From Cordia subcordata (Eukaryota; Streptophyta; Magnoliopsida; Boraginales; Cordiaceae): DNA of 64,000 nt. Location: the NCBI GenBank assembly GCA_028554755.1, contig JAPTOF010000003.1, forward strand, positions 23,558,501 to 23,622,500, written 5' to 3'. Positions within the stretch are counted from its first letter, which is position 1. Each line of letters starts with the position of its first letter. Below, piece after piece: positions 51,331-63,512 of the stretch. The position numbers and the translations under genes are program-made. The notes beneath the pieces are model-generated. The model made no database searches, was not told the origin of the DNA, and saw only the letters and a list, made by a program, of their open reading frames with translations.

Positions 51331-52283
51331 TTGATTTGTCTTGTTTAATTGGGTGTGCTTTCATTCATGTCTATGTGTTTGATAAAATGCCTAGATGAGT
51401 AACATGTATACAAATTGAAGTTTGTTTGTTACTAAACACATCTAATCCATGTTATACTCATGTCTATGTGCTTATATGTGGATGCTATGAAGTGGGTAAT
51501 GCTTTTATTCATGTCTATATGCGTATTTGCATGCCTAGTAACAAGCATAACTTTAATATTGCATATTTATGCACGCGCTAGCAAGTGAAATCCTGCTGTA
51601 GTGACTTTAGAATAACGAAGCATAATTTAGGGCTAGTCTAGATCGAGTCTCCTTTGGCTTTAAATCCAGCCAATAGGTTTCAGGATAGATTTAGTCGACC
51701 TTAGCAACACTAGGTCTTGGCTTTAAACCCAGCCAATGGTTTAGGTACTAAGGTAGGTTCATTCTAAGCCACCTAGGAAGTTAGTTAGTCAATCTTGAGG
51801 CCCTAGGTCATAAGGACCACGCCATAGCTCTAGGAGGCGCCGCATAGGGACGGACCCGCACCGAGTCCTAGGGGGAAATCAGGACATTAACTAGTAACCT
51901 AGTTAAGAGCACTTATGATAGTTAGCCATCATCCCTTAATCCCATAGCATTTGAGTATAGAATTACCCATTCATAACTCGAAGTCACCCTATCCCTTTTC
52001 AATTGTTAGTTTCCTCTTAATCAACTTGCATTTTCATTTGTTTTTTTTATTCATAGTTTATTTTTGTTTCGTTTACATAGAGCTCCCAATAATCCAAAAC
52101 CCTCAGAAGTAAAATACATATAGTTTAGATCTTTCTTTTTAGCTCTTTTTAGAACACCAAGCATAGAATTCACTCACATTATTCAAGCCTCCCTGTGGTT
52201 CGACACCTGCACTCGTACACACTATATTGCACGATCCGTACGCTTGCGGGTCTTTTAAAGCTTGCACTCGAAAGAAGACATCA
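50468..52283. mobile_element. Solo LTR (1,816 bp), probably Athila-type Ty3, nested in copia-2 5' LTR
   Basis: The element starts TGATGAGTTGTG, ends GAAGACATCA, and is flanked by a perfect TTGTA duplication (50463-50467 and 52284-52288). Removing it rejoins the copia LTR exactly. It has TG...CA ends, no internal coding region and no second LTR, so it is a solo LTR. The 3' portion (CTCCCTGTGGTTCGACACC near 52190) resembles the end of long Athila-like LTRs, from memory. It includes GTCGACC-rich repeats (50787-50955) and an (AT)n tract at 51292-51327. Confidence 0.8.
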
Positions 52284-53511
52284 TTGTACTATTCACATAT
52301 CAATAGTGAAATTGTTCTCTACTGCCTGTAGACGTAGGCTTTGAGGCCAAACCATGTAAATTTTCTTGTATCCTTTCCTTCCGTGGTCTTCGTATATACG
52401 TGTTTTTCCCTAACAAAATAGAATTTAAAGCTTAGGTATATTTTGCTGCAAGGGAGAAAATCAAAACTTTGAACACAATTTTTAGAAAACCAAACAAAGC
52501 CTTATTCAAAACCAAAATTTGAAAACCAAATAGAGCCTTAAAACTCTTTGCTTGTGTCGTGTTCGAGTCTTCTCATCAAAGAAGCGAAATCATAGAAACT
52601 TGGTACCAATGTGCTCATGAAGAAGAAGGGAACATGTTGGTGGTGGTCTCGTCGTATGTGGTGACCGAAGGAGTTGCTGAAGAAGCTAAGGAGGTCGCGG
52701 GTTTCTTGGGTGGTCATTGGTGGTGCTCTGGTGTGAGGATCGGCGATTGAACAGTGCCATTGAAGTCTATGCTCGAACGAGGATCAATCTGGTACAGGTA
52801 GCGCAAAGTTTCAAGGCTTAGACCATGAGCTTGCTTCAATCAAGTCACGTGTTTTGTTGGGTCCTTAGACCCAAGAAGATGGGTGAAAAAGGTAAGACCC
52901 GTGGGTCATTGGTTCTTTACTGGGTCGGGTTTGGTTCGGGTAGGGAGATTGAGGTAATTTAGGCGGACCAGGTTTCTTCCTTTGGGTGGAACTGTGGGTT
53001 TGGGTTCTTGAGCTTAGGAGTAAGGATTGGATCTTGGGTCTTTAGGGTTTTGAATTACTTTTTTTGTTGGCTTAGGTGGAATCCAAAATAAACTTTTTTG
53101 GCTTAGGCTTTGGTTTAGCCTAGGAGAAAAAAAGAAAAAGGAATTTTATTTTAAGATTGGGCCTAGTCTAGGAAACCAAAAAGAAAAAAAAATCTAGTTT
53201 GACCGAGTTGACTTGTTTGACCGTGTTGATCAATTGACCAGGGGTTTGACCGCGATTGATTTTGACTGTTGGCCGAGTGTTGATCAAGTTTGACCAGAGC
53301 CTTAACCCACATTTTTCGACGTGCTAAGTCCGATTTTGGGTTATGATTTTCCAAATTCTACTCCAAAGTGTGTGTTTAGGGACGGTGTTGATTTTGATCA
53401 ATTGGTTTGACTTTGACCGGTGTTGACCAAAGTTGACTGGGGTTTTCCTAAGTTTTTTAAATGTGCTGAATCTGTTTTTGCAGTTCGTTTTGCCAAATTC
53501 TATCCTAAAAT

Positions 53512-56500
53512 ATGAGTTTTGTGCAAACGAAAATGTCTTCCACAGGTGGAGAGTTTGAAATCGAAAAGTTTGACTCGAGAACGAGTTTCAGTCTATGGAG
53601 GATTAGATTCAAGGCATTTATGACAGTACAAGGACTTTGGCAAGTCATTGAAAAAAAGACCCTAGAGAGGATAGAACCAGTAGCGAAACAAGAACTTAAA
53701 TCGAAAGCCTTAAGTGTAATACGCATGTCTGTGATGAATGGAGTATTGCTGGAAATTACTGAGAAGACAACACCAATTAAGGCTTGGAATACTTTGGTGG
53801 AATTGTATGCATCAAAATTTCTCATGAATTGCCTTTACTTGAAGAAGCGATTGTATCATATTAGGATAAAAGAAGGTACGTCACTAAAACAATACCTTGA
53901 TGAGTTTACCTCTTGTGTTATTGCGTTAAAGGATGTGGGTGTCAAAATCGATGATGAAGCCCTAGCTATTATCCTGTTATGTTCCTTACTACCTTACATA
54001 ATAACTTTGTGGAAACTTTGTGGAAACTTTGTTGTACGGGAGGGACAAATTTAACTTTGAGAATGTGATTGCTTCGCTAAAATCAAAGGATCTTCAAATG
54101 CATATCCTGAGACATAGGAAGGAAGTTCATGGAGAGGGTTTATTGAGTAAAGGGAGATCGGAGAATACAGGGGGATCTTTGAGTAGATGAAAAGCAAGTT
54201 GAAGCCAAAATCAAGAGTGCGAAAACTACATTATTTTGAGTATGGTGAAAAGGGTCACGTTAAGAAAGAATATCCAAAACTAAAAAAAAGAAGTGCATCA
54301 TAGTGGTAAAATTGCTGGATTCTTGATACAGGTGCGACGTTCTATATGTGTGCTAGGTGTGACTAGTTCACTTCTTACATCAAAAATGAAGGGAAGGCTT
54401 TTTTAGGCAATGACCTTATGTTAGAGCTGAAGGGAATTGACATCATAAATATCAAGATGTTTGATGGTATTACAAGATCTCTTGAGTATTGGCATGTACC
54501 AGAGCTGAAGAAAAACTTGATTTCTCTTAGGCGTTTGGATTCTTATGAGTATAAATTCCGGAGTGAAAATGGAATCTTAAAAGTGACCAAAGGTTCTATT
54601 ATACTCTTGAAAGGGAACTTGGCTGGTGGCTTGTATGTTTTTCAAGGTAGTATAGTTACAGGTGTTGTAGCTGTTGCATCCGAGGAGAGTGATAATAAGA
54701 CACCATGCGATTATAGAACAAGAGGTTGGGCCATATGAGTGAGAGAGGACTGACCGAGCTGAGCAAGAGGGATTTGCTTTGTGGACAAAGAACGGGAAAG
54801 CTTGAATTCTTCGAGCATTGGGTCTTTGGAAAGCAAACCAGGGTGAAGTTCAATAAGGGTTTGGAGAATACCAAAGGTACTCTTAATTACATTCATTCTG
54901 ATCTTTGGGGCCCTAACAAAGTTCCTTCTAAGAATAGTGCTTGGTAGTATATCACTTTCATTGATGCATACTCTCGGATGGTGTGGGTGTATTTCTTGAA
55001 AACTAAAGATGAGGTGTTTCCAATGTTTGTCGAGGTGAAGACGTTGATTGAGAAGTAGACTAGTAAACAGATCAAGCGTTTTATGATTGACAATGGCTTG
55101 AAATACTACAACAAAGATTTTGATGAGTTAGGTAGGAAATATGACATTATCAGACATCGTACATGTGTAGAGATACAGTAATAGAATGGAGTTGTAGAAC
55201 GCATGAATAGAACTCTATTGAAGAGAGCTCATTGTATGCTCTCCCATGCTAGCTTAAGTTAAGATTTTGAAGCTGAAGCCATTAATACGGCATGTTACTA
55301 GGTGATCGGTCTCCATCCATAGTTATTAGATTAAAGACTCTTTTTGAGTTATGGTCTGGTGAGCTTACTGATTACTCTCGATCGAGGGTGTTCGGTTGCC
55401 TTACATATGCTCACGTGATCGATCGCAAAAAAGTGCATATTCCGAGGCTATGCATCCGAGAGAAAAGGTCACAGGTTGTGGTGTACAGATCTAAAGTCTT
55501 CAGGTTTCTTTATTAGCAGAGATGTTACATTTAATGAGTTTGCTTTATTAAACTGGGAAAAGGAGAAATTGGTACCTAGTTTACACCATGGTGTCAGCGA
55601 GCAGGTGAAGGTGTTTGCTGTTGTTTTAAATATTCCATCTAGCAGTTGTAGAATTCTGATTTAGTCGACTCCGCCGACTGAGGTGTATGATCAAAATGTG
55701 TCTGATAGCAAAAATATAGCATTGTTACTAGGTGGGAAAGGAGACAGATTAGAGAGCCTCAAAGGTATGGATACGCTGATCTTGTTGCTTTTGCTTTGAC
55801 TGTTACTGAAACTATTGAAGTACGTGAGCCGAATTCGTACAAAGAGGTTATATTTGGCAAAGATTTTGCTCAGTGGGTTGGTGCCATGAGTGAGGATATT
55901 GAGCCTTTTCAAAACAATTAAACATAAGAGTTTGTTGAATTGCCTGAGGGACTGCGAGTTGTCGGTTGCAAAAAGGTTTACAAGAAAAAAGGAAGGTACT
56001 CTAAGGGTTGAAGGTCCTCAATACAAGACGCGTTTAGTGGCAAAAGGCCATATAAGAAAGAGGGTGTAGACTTCAATGAAGTATTCTCTCCAGTTGTGAA
56101 GCATAGTTCCATCAGGGTTTTACTTGTCTTGGTTGCTCTTCATGACTTAGAGCTTGAACAGCTAGATATGAAAACAACTTTTTTGCATGGTAATCTTGAG
56201 GAGCAGATTTATATGAGTCAACAAGAGGGGTATGTTGTTGTTGAAAAGGAGAACCATGTTTGCAAACTGAAGAAGTCCTTATATAGGTTGAAGTAATCAC
56301 TTTGGCAATGGTACAAGAGATTTGACACATTCATGATAGATGCTGGGGATACAAGGAGTGTCTATGACAATTGTGTGCAGCTCAAGAAGCTTCCAGGTGG
56401 TTCATATGTATACTTGTTGTTGTATGTCAATGATATGCTTATTGTTGCTAAAAGCTTGTTTACTATCGACAAATTAAAGAAACAGTTGGGTGATAAGTTT

Positions 56501-57400
56501 GAGATGAAGAATCTTGAAGTAATGAAGAAGATCCTTGGCATAGAGATTCATAGGGATAGAAACGCTGAGAAGCTATTCTTGTCTTAGCAGAGTTATGTTG
56601 AGAAGGTGTTGGAGCATTTTAGGATGCATCAAGCAAAGCCTATGAAAATGTCACTTGCAGCTCATTTCAGGTTGTCGCGGACTTATCACTTACACTCGAG
56701 GAAAGGTGGAGCATAGGTCTCGTGTTCCATACTCGAGTGCTATTAGTAGTTTGATGTATACTATGATGTGCACTCGTCCTGATATTTCACATGCAGTTAG
56801 TGTTGTTAGCAGGTATATGGCATTGCCTGGGAAAGCACATTGGGGTGCGATGAAATGGATTATGAGATATTTGCAGGGCACTGCGAATGTAGGTTTGTTG
56901 TTTAGCAAGATGATTGGAGATTACGCGATGTTGGTAAGTTATTGTGACTCAGACTTTATGGGTGATCTTGATAATAGAAGATCTCTAACGGATTATGTGT
57001 TTATCTTTTTGGGTGTGCTATCAGTTGGAAAGTAACATTACAGTTTATTGTGGCATTGTCAAATATTGAGGCAGAGTATATGGCGATTGTTGAAGCTGTA
57101 AAGGAGGCCACGTGGCTGCAAGGCTTGGTTCATGATCTTAGACTGTAGCAAGGTCAAAGTATAGTCTTTTATGATAGCTAGAGGATAATTCATTTGACCA
57201 AAAAATCAGATGTATCATGAGAGGACTAAACGTATTGATATCAGATATCGCTTTATTCAAGATGTTATGTCACAAGGGATCGTATTAGTGTAGAAGTTTT
57301 CTAACCATGAGAATCAAGCAGATATGATGATCAAGGTGGTTCTAGTTAGTAAGTTCAAGCATTGCTTGGACTTGGTTGCTATTTGTGGTGCGAAGCATTA
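53512..57400 (+). pseudogene. copia-2 gag-pol, heavily decayed
   Basis: Gag starts at 53512 and is open to 54054, then frameshifts. The CCHC knuckle has lost two cysteines (reads HYFEYGEKGHVKKEY near 54230). The protease motif near 54315 keeps LDTGATF. Integrase pieces run 54418-55516 with many stops; the first His of the finger region is scrambled. Reverse transcriptase (56096-56587) reads YVND at 56422-56433, in place of the catalytic YVDD. RNase H follows at 56655-57130. The element is dead, older than or less constrained than copia-1. Confidence 0.85.
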
Positions 57401-59206
57401 AACCCTTAGGGGTAGTTAGCAGCAGAGATGATAGTGTGTTGATTAGAGCGAATATGTGCTAAGATAGAGATTTGTTGATTGTGGCCCATATTCTTGGGCA
57501 ACAAGAAAAACAAATTGCCTTATTAAGTTATCCTGTTAACTTGTTACCATAATAGCACATAATTAACATGTTGCCTTATTTGAGTAATATACTATTCAAG
57601 ATACCTGTATACTATAAATAGGGGCTAGCATATTATATTATATGTGGGAAAGAGACCAAAATAAGAAACCTTGTACTATTCGCATATCAATAATGAAATT
57701 GTTCTCTGTTGCTCGTGAATGTAGGTTTTAAGGCCGAACCATGTAAATTCTCTCGTGTTTTTTTTTCTCGTGTTCTTCGTCTATGTGTGTTTTTCCATAT
57801 ATATATATATATATATATCCATTATGAGTCCACAACTGAGAAACAAAAAGTTGCAAAAACGTTCCCTCCAGTTTGTTGAAATCCGTTTGGCATGTATCTA
57901 ATTGGCAATTTCATTGTATTTAATTCAGCTTTTTGTTTAGATTTTTTTTCCCCCAACAAGTACTTATAATTTACTTTTAAGTTTTCATCTTTTTGATTTC
58001 AATAGCATGCATGTATGAATATTTAGAATCCGAACTTAATAGTAAAAATTGCTTATAAGTTATGTCACATATTTTTGTACATTATCAAAGAACGGAAGAT
58101 TAGCATTTTTACGCATACATGCATGCAGTTGGTGTTATTTTGTGGCAGCAAAATGGTTGATCGGCAGTCAAGAAACTACGAAGCCAGCATTTGGAGTCAT
58201 GATTTCATTCAGTCACTTAGTAGTGCTTTTGGGTATAAAATCATATAACAAACTACTATTTATAGATAATATTATGACTTATTCATATAGTTGTGAAATT
58301 ATTAGTTATAGTTACAATTAAAGAAAAAATTATTCTAGATACGACCTCAATTTTCTATATTTAGAACGAGCAAAAAAATTGAAGGAAGAGGTAAAAGTTA
58401 TGCTAGCACAAACCACGTCTATTCTGGACCAACTCCAACTTGTTGATGCTTTGTGGAGACTCGGGATATCTTATCACTTTGAGGATCAAGTCAAGAAAAT
58501 ATTGAAGAACATTTACACAAGTGTTAACTATGGTGATGATGAGTTGATGAAAGGAGACTTATATGCTATGGCTCCAAGTTCAAGCTATTAAGAGAACATG
58601 GGTATCAAACTTCCTTTGGTACATAAAAGATGTAAATGTTAAAATGTATATACTTAAGAAAACAATATTTTTTGCTGAAATTATTGGAGTAGTTCTCACC
58701 TGCTTAGCTAGGAGAAAAAACAAAGGAAAAAAAAAAGAAGTGATTTCACTATATATAGAATATTTGCTAATACAACCCATAGTATTCATGGATTACAAAT
58801 AATGCTTTCTTGATTATTGCAGAGATAATCCATACTTTCATGGACAATAATGGTGATTTCTAGGCATGCATTAGTAGGGATATAAAGGAAATGTTGAGTT
58901 TGTATGAAGCTTTATACTTATCTATGGAAGATGAGAGCATCATGGATATGGCAAGACAGTTTACAACTCAGCACCTTAAGAAAAGCCTGGAAAGAAACAA
59001 ATTTTATGATTTTGCAGTGTTGGTGAACCATGCTTTAGGGCTTCCATTTCATTGGAGAATGTTGAGATTAGAGCAAGGTGGTTCATAAATATATACGAGA
59101 AAATGCTAGGCATAAATCTTATTCTGCTTGAGCTAGCTAAATTGGACTTCAACATAGTCCAGGCTAGATATCGGGAAAAAGTAAAATAAGTATCACATTG
59201 AGAGAC

Positions 59207-59582
59207 TGTTGGGAAAAACATGGTGTAAAATGGGACAAAATAAACGAGAAACTAACAATACTATTTTACATGGTTCGACCTACTCCTACTCCACTGGCAA
59301 AAGGAGAATTTTACTAAAACAATGTCGATAATGAATACAAGATGAACTCTTGCTCTAGCTCTAATCGTTATCTGCTAACTGCCTCATGTTTCTCTTTTTC
59401 CCTCACACCTATTACAATAGGCTAAACACCTATTTATGAGATACAAAGATAACATAATATGGCAACACACAATTAATGGCAAAAATATAAATAAGACAAA
59501 ACTAGAAAAAAGGCAAAACAACAAATAATGCAGGTCTTCCCATATTTCTTAGATACTATTAAAATATGGGCTAGACCTTATA
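59207..59582. mobile_element. Solo LTR in TPS3 intron 3
   Basis: The 376-bp insert starts TGTTGGGAAAAACATGG and is flanked by GAGAC at 59202-59206 and 59583-59587. It contains a CATGGTTCGACC phrase often seen in plant LTRs. Its end reads CCTTATA in place of a terminal CA. Removing it restores an intron like that of TPS1 (GTTAGCTCATATATGTTTTG). Confidence 0.65.
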
Positions 59583-60459
59583 GAGACATTGAGCGTTAAA
59601 CTTATTAGCTCATTTATGTTTTGTCCCTTAGTGATCTTGGAACCTAATTTTAGAGCTTGATGTAGATGGTATACTGCAATTGGTTTTGTAGAAAAGCTGA
59701 GATTTGCCAGGGATAGATTGTTTGAAGCTTTCTTTGGCGTTAAGAACATTTTTTGAGACTCATTTTGGATATTTTAGAAAGATACTTACAAATTTATGTG
59801 TGCTTATTACAACCATTGATATATATGACGTTTATGGTATTGATGTAGGGTTGGGTCGTACTCATGACCCAATGAGAGAAAACGAAGTGGAAGGATGACC
59901 TAAGCTGAGGTTACATTTGGGTTCTTATCGGTTACTATCAATAGAGCAGTACTGACTGACCACTTACGTAACGATCTGATAAGGCAACATCACCCGATAA
60001 TCGATTAGTACAAACAGAATGTGAACAGCACGAGTCTAGCTTTCCCTAGACTATAAATAAGACCCAGTTGTATTAAATTAGGTAACTAATTCATTCCACT
60101 CACTTTTCTCCTAAAAACTTACCCTCAAAAGAAATACTTTGACTTAGGCATCGAAGGTCCTTTGGCCGGTACCACACCGTTGCCTAGATTTTGCTGTGTT
60201 GTAGGTAGCTTCAAATGAAGATTCCATAAAAAAGTGTTATATGATTCTTTACAGGATCAGATTGGCGCCGTCTATGGGAATATTGACTCAATATTCCTAT
60301 TGAGTTCACATTGTTGTTACTCGAAACCAAGCTGTCGACGAGTCTCATGTCGGAGAAGAAGACGAAAACAATAGCAACAATCCCAACAACCACCAAGGCC
60401 ACAGTCTCAAGCTCTCAGAAATCGCCCTCAGCCAGAAAATGAATAACTAGAGCAAGCCA

Positions 60460-62122
60460 ATATGCATTGCAACTTTCATACATCTTCTTTTATCCCAGCA
60501 CAGCTGGTGAACATATCCATGCCGTCTTGCTTACCAGCTCAGATGATAGCCATTGTAAATATGTTCGTCAACATTCAAAACTATATGAGCCAAATATTTC
60601 CACCACAAGCACAGGCTTTTGCCCAACCATTCACCTTCCCTTTCCCAAACTTAACACCACCAAACACTGCAGCTTCCACCCATATATAGCAAATGACTCA
60701 TCAGACCTCTCTAGATATAGAAGAAGAGTTCTTATACCAAGCAGATAAATCTTATAGACCACATTTATACATAGCTTTTACATAGATTGTACCAAACCCC
60801 TGGCCCTTTCAAACTATAAATGTTAAGAAGTTCGAAAATAGTCCCTAATCAAAGAACTCGTGCCAAGGGACTTTGTGATTCCGAAGTTGTCGTACTACAA
60901 TGGTTCATGTGACCCACCGACCATGTTTTAGTCATTAATCATACGATGCTATTCCACAACGCTATTAACGCAGTCCGATGCAAAGCGTTTCCCACTACGT
61001 TGATGGGATTCGCCCCAACGTAATATGATGGCCAACCACCGCACTCTATTTATTCCTTTAAGGAGCTAGCTGTAGCCTTCATGAATCAGTTTGCTAGTGG
61101 GAAAGAGGCCTTAATATTGACCAGTTTAGTTATCAGGATGAGACAGAGAAGTGATGAAACTTTGTGAGCATTCATTAAAAGGTTTAATGAGGCAACATTG
61201 TGAGTGCCCGACCTGGCATATCCAGTGGCCATAGAAGCTTTCATTCATGGTGTCAAAGATGACAAGTTGCCAAGTTCCTTGACCAGGAAGAAACCAACCT
61301 TAATGACTGACCTCATGGCTTAGGTCGAGTAATACATTTCGGCCAAGGATTTTTTTGGCTAAGAGAGAACGGGAAAGAGAGTATGAGATTGAGAGAACTA
61401 AATAGAGGTAGAAACAGTAAGAGTTGCTCAAGGATCGAAACAACCCAAAAAAAAAGAATGAGAATCTGAAGATCTTTAGGAGACGTTTTGACACCTATAC
61501 TCCCTGAAATGCTTCACTATCAGATGTCTTGGTTACAATGAAGTGGGAGTGAAGCATTAGGTGGCTTGAAAAGATGAAAAGATATCCCAATAAGAAGGAT
61601 AAGAGCAAATACTATCATTTTCATAGAGATCATGGGCACATTACCAATGAGTGTCAGAATCTTAAGGATGAGATTGAATCTTTAATCAGGAAGGGAAAGT
61701 TGACACAATTCATGAGGTGACAGGGAGAGGTCTAGGAATTACGACCTCGTAGCCCGAAGAGAGGAAAGAAGGTCCTTAGCACAATAGATATGATATTGGG
61801 AGGACCGACTGTTGGAGGAGATTCTGTTACCAAGAGGAAAATGTATGTTCGATCCCTATAAGCAACCTTACAAAACAAGATGAGAAGGATGGAAGATGTA
61901 ACCTTCACCAACAAGGACCTAGTTAGATCACTAGTAAACTATGACGATCCCATTGTTATTATGGTTATTTTAGCTAATTATGAAATTCGAAAACTGCTAG
62001 TGGATATGGATAGCGCTGCTGATGTGGTATATTATAAAGTATTCGAACGCTTGAAACTAGATTGGTTTGTCCTCACACCTTTGAAGTATGAGCTTATAGG
62101 GTTTTTTGGCAATCAGGTATGA
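60460..62122 (+). pseudogene. Tat-type gag and protease remnant
   Basis: A Pro/Phe-rich N-terminal piece (60462-60689) is followed by a Retrotrans_gag domain (about 60850-61320, including AFMNQFASGKEA and RQRSDETL, with several stops). A knuckle-like motif (YYHFHRDHGHITNECQNLKD, near 61612-61680) and then an aspartic protease follow. In the protease the active-site triad DTGS is replaced by DMDS near 62010. The order and motifs are those of the Tat/Ogre branch of Ty3 elements. Confidence 0.7.
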
Positions 62123-62540
62123 GTTAAGAAGGTGGCCAACCTATCTCTCAGCATTGGAGATGGAAGTTGATATGTCGACCTTCAAGCTGTCTTTATGGTG
62201 GTACATTGTCTGAGTACCATTAATGGAATTATTCGGCAAGTTACACTAAACCAATTGGGAGCCATTGTATCCACTTATCATTAAATGATGAAGTTCCCAA
62301 CTAGGGACAGAGTGATTATAGTTAGAGGAAACCAACATGATGCCAGATCATGCTACACAGTAGGACTAAAACCAAAGGAAGACCAAAAGAAGCTTGAGAA
62401 CATAATGATAGAATAGTTGAAGAAAGATCCCAAGAAAGATCCCAAGAGAGGAAGCCCAGCCGAGAAGCTTGACCTTGTTGAAATCAGAGAGCCCGATAAA
62501 AAAACTTATGTCGGAGCAGAACAAACAGAAGAAGTTCAAG

Positions 62541-62590
62541 TTATGTGTGCTCATTATAACCATTGATGACATATTTGATGTTTATGGTAC
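62541..62590 (+). pseudogene. Second copy of TPS exon 4 sequence inside the Ty3 element
   Basis: These 50 bases, just before the 3' LTR, read LCVLIITIDDIFDVYG, the DDXXD block of TPS exon 4, and end in GGTAC exactly at the LTR start. The copy at 59795-59840 has lost one Asp codon, but this one retains both. It is therefore not a simple copy of the neighbouring flank as it now stands. Confidence 0.8.
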
Positions 62591-63189
62591 TGATATAGGG
62601 TCGGGTCATACTCAAAACTTGATGATAGAAAACAAAGTGCAAGGACAACCTGAGCTGAGGTTGCGTCCGGGTTCTTATCGGGTACTGTTGATAGAGCATT
62701 ACTAACCGATTACTCATGTAATGATCTGATAAGGCTACATCGCCCAACAATCAGTTAGTACAAACAAAATGTAAGCAGCACGTGTCCAGCCTCCCCTAGA
62801 CTATAAATAAGACCCAGTCGTACTAAATTAGGTAACTAATTCATTCCACTCACTCTTTGCCTTAAAACTTACCCTCAAAAGAAATACTCTGACTTAGGCA
62901 TCAGAGGTCCTTTAGCTGGTACCACATCAGTGCCTAGATTTTGTTGCGTTACAAGTAGCTTCAACCGAATATTCCATCAAGAAGTGTTATTTGATTTTTT
63001 ACAGGATTAGGTATTTTAAATGAGCTTGAGCTTTTCACAGATGCTTTCAAAAGGTGACTTGACCATTTGTAATGGACTTGGCTTATATCATTACAAGTAA
63101 GTAAAAAAAAACTAGTAAAAATATGATGTAGAGGTCTTTTGTTATATAAATCTCTAAGATTGTCTATGACAGTTTTCCTATTTTAGTCA

Positions 63190-63512
63190 TTCTTTTAAAT
63201 TTTAGAGGCAATCATTTATCTTTTAGTAAAATGATGCGTTGGTCCTTTATCTTTCTAATTGAACCTTTTAGTCTTTTGACTTCAACTTCGTTGCCGCCAT
63301 TAGTCCATTTCCGAATATCCATCCAATTTTCACCATTATTCAATGTATTGCACATGCATGACATATGAGGATAATGGCTAAAATTGGATGAAAATTCAAA
63401 ATTGAACGATAGCAACGGACTTAAAACTAAAAATTTAAAAGGTTTGATTAGAAAGATAAAGATCCAGTGAATCATTTTGTTAAAAAACTAAAAGACTACG
63501 GGAATAATTTAC
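63190..63512. mobile_element. Inverted-repeat element in TPS3 intron 4
   Basis: The left arm (TCTTTCTAATTGAACCTTTTA near 63250) and the right arm (TAAAAGGTTTGATTAGAAAGA near 63436) are inverse of each other, with more similarity on both sides. There is no coding frame. It is probably a MITE; the ends are not fixed. Confidence 0.5.

Larger units (their letters stand above)
50296..57796 (+). mobile_element. Second copia element of the same family (copia-2), 5' LTR split
   Basis: The 3' LTR is 57473-57796 (TGTTGATTGTGGCC to TTTTTCC, last bases lost). The 5' LTR lacks its first ~30 bp and reads 50296-50467, then 52289-52415 after removal of an inserted solo LTR. Its left edge abuts a satellite unit without a clean TG start, so it was truncated or recombined. 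The leader 52416-53500 and the pol region match copia-1 closely but are more decayed. The 3' LTR ends in (AT)n just before TPS3. Confidence 0.85.
59841..63009 (+). mobile_element. Ty3 retrotransposon of Tat type inserted in TPS3 exon 4, internally deleted
   Basis: Both LTRs are 419 bp: 59841-60259 (TGATGTAGGG to GGATCA) and 62591-63009 (TGATATAGGG to GGATTA). A perfect GGTAT duplication flanks the pair (59836-59840 and 63010-63014). A primer-site-like TTGGCGCCGTCTATGGGAA follows the 5' LTR. The interior keeps gag (about 60460-61720, with a HFHRDHGHITNEC-type motif) and the start of protease (LVDMDSAADV, near 62000), but no reverse transcriptase or integrase. It ends at 62540, where a 50-bp TPS exon fragment intervenes before the 3' LTR. 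Confidence 0.85.
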
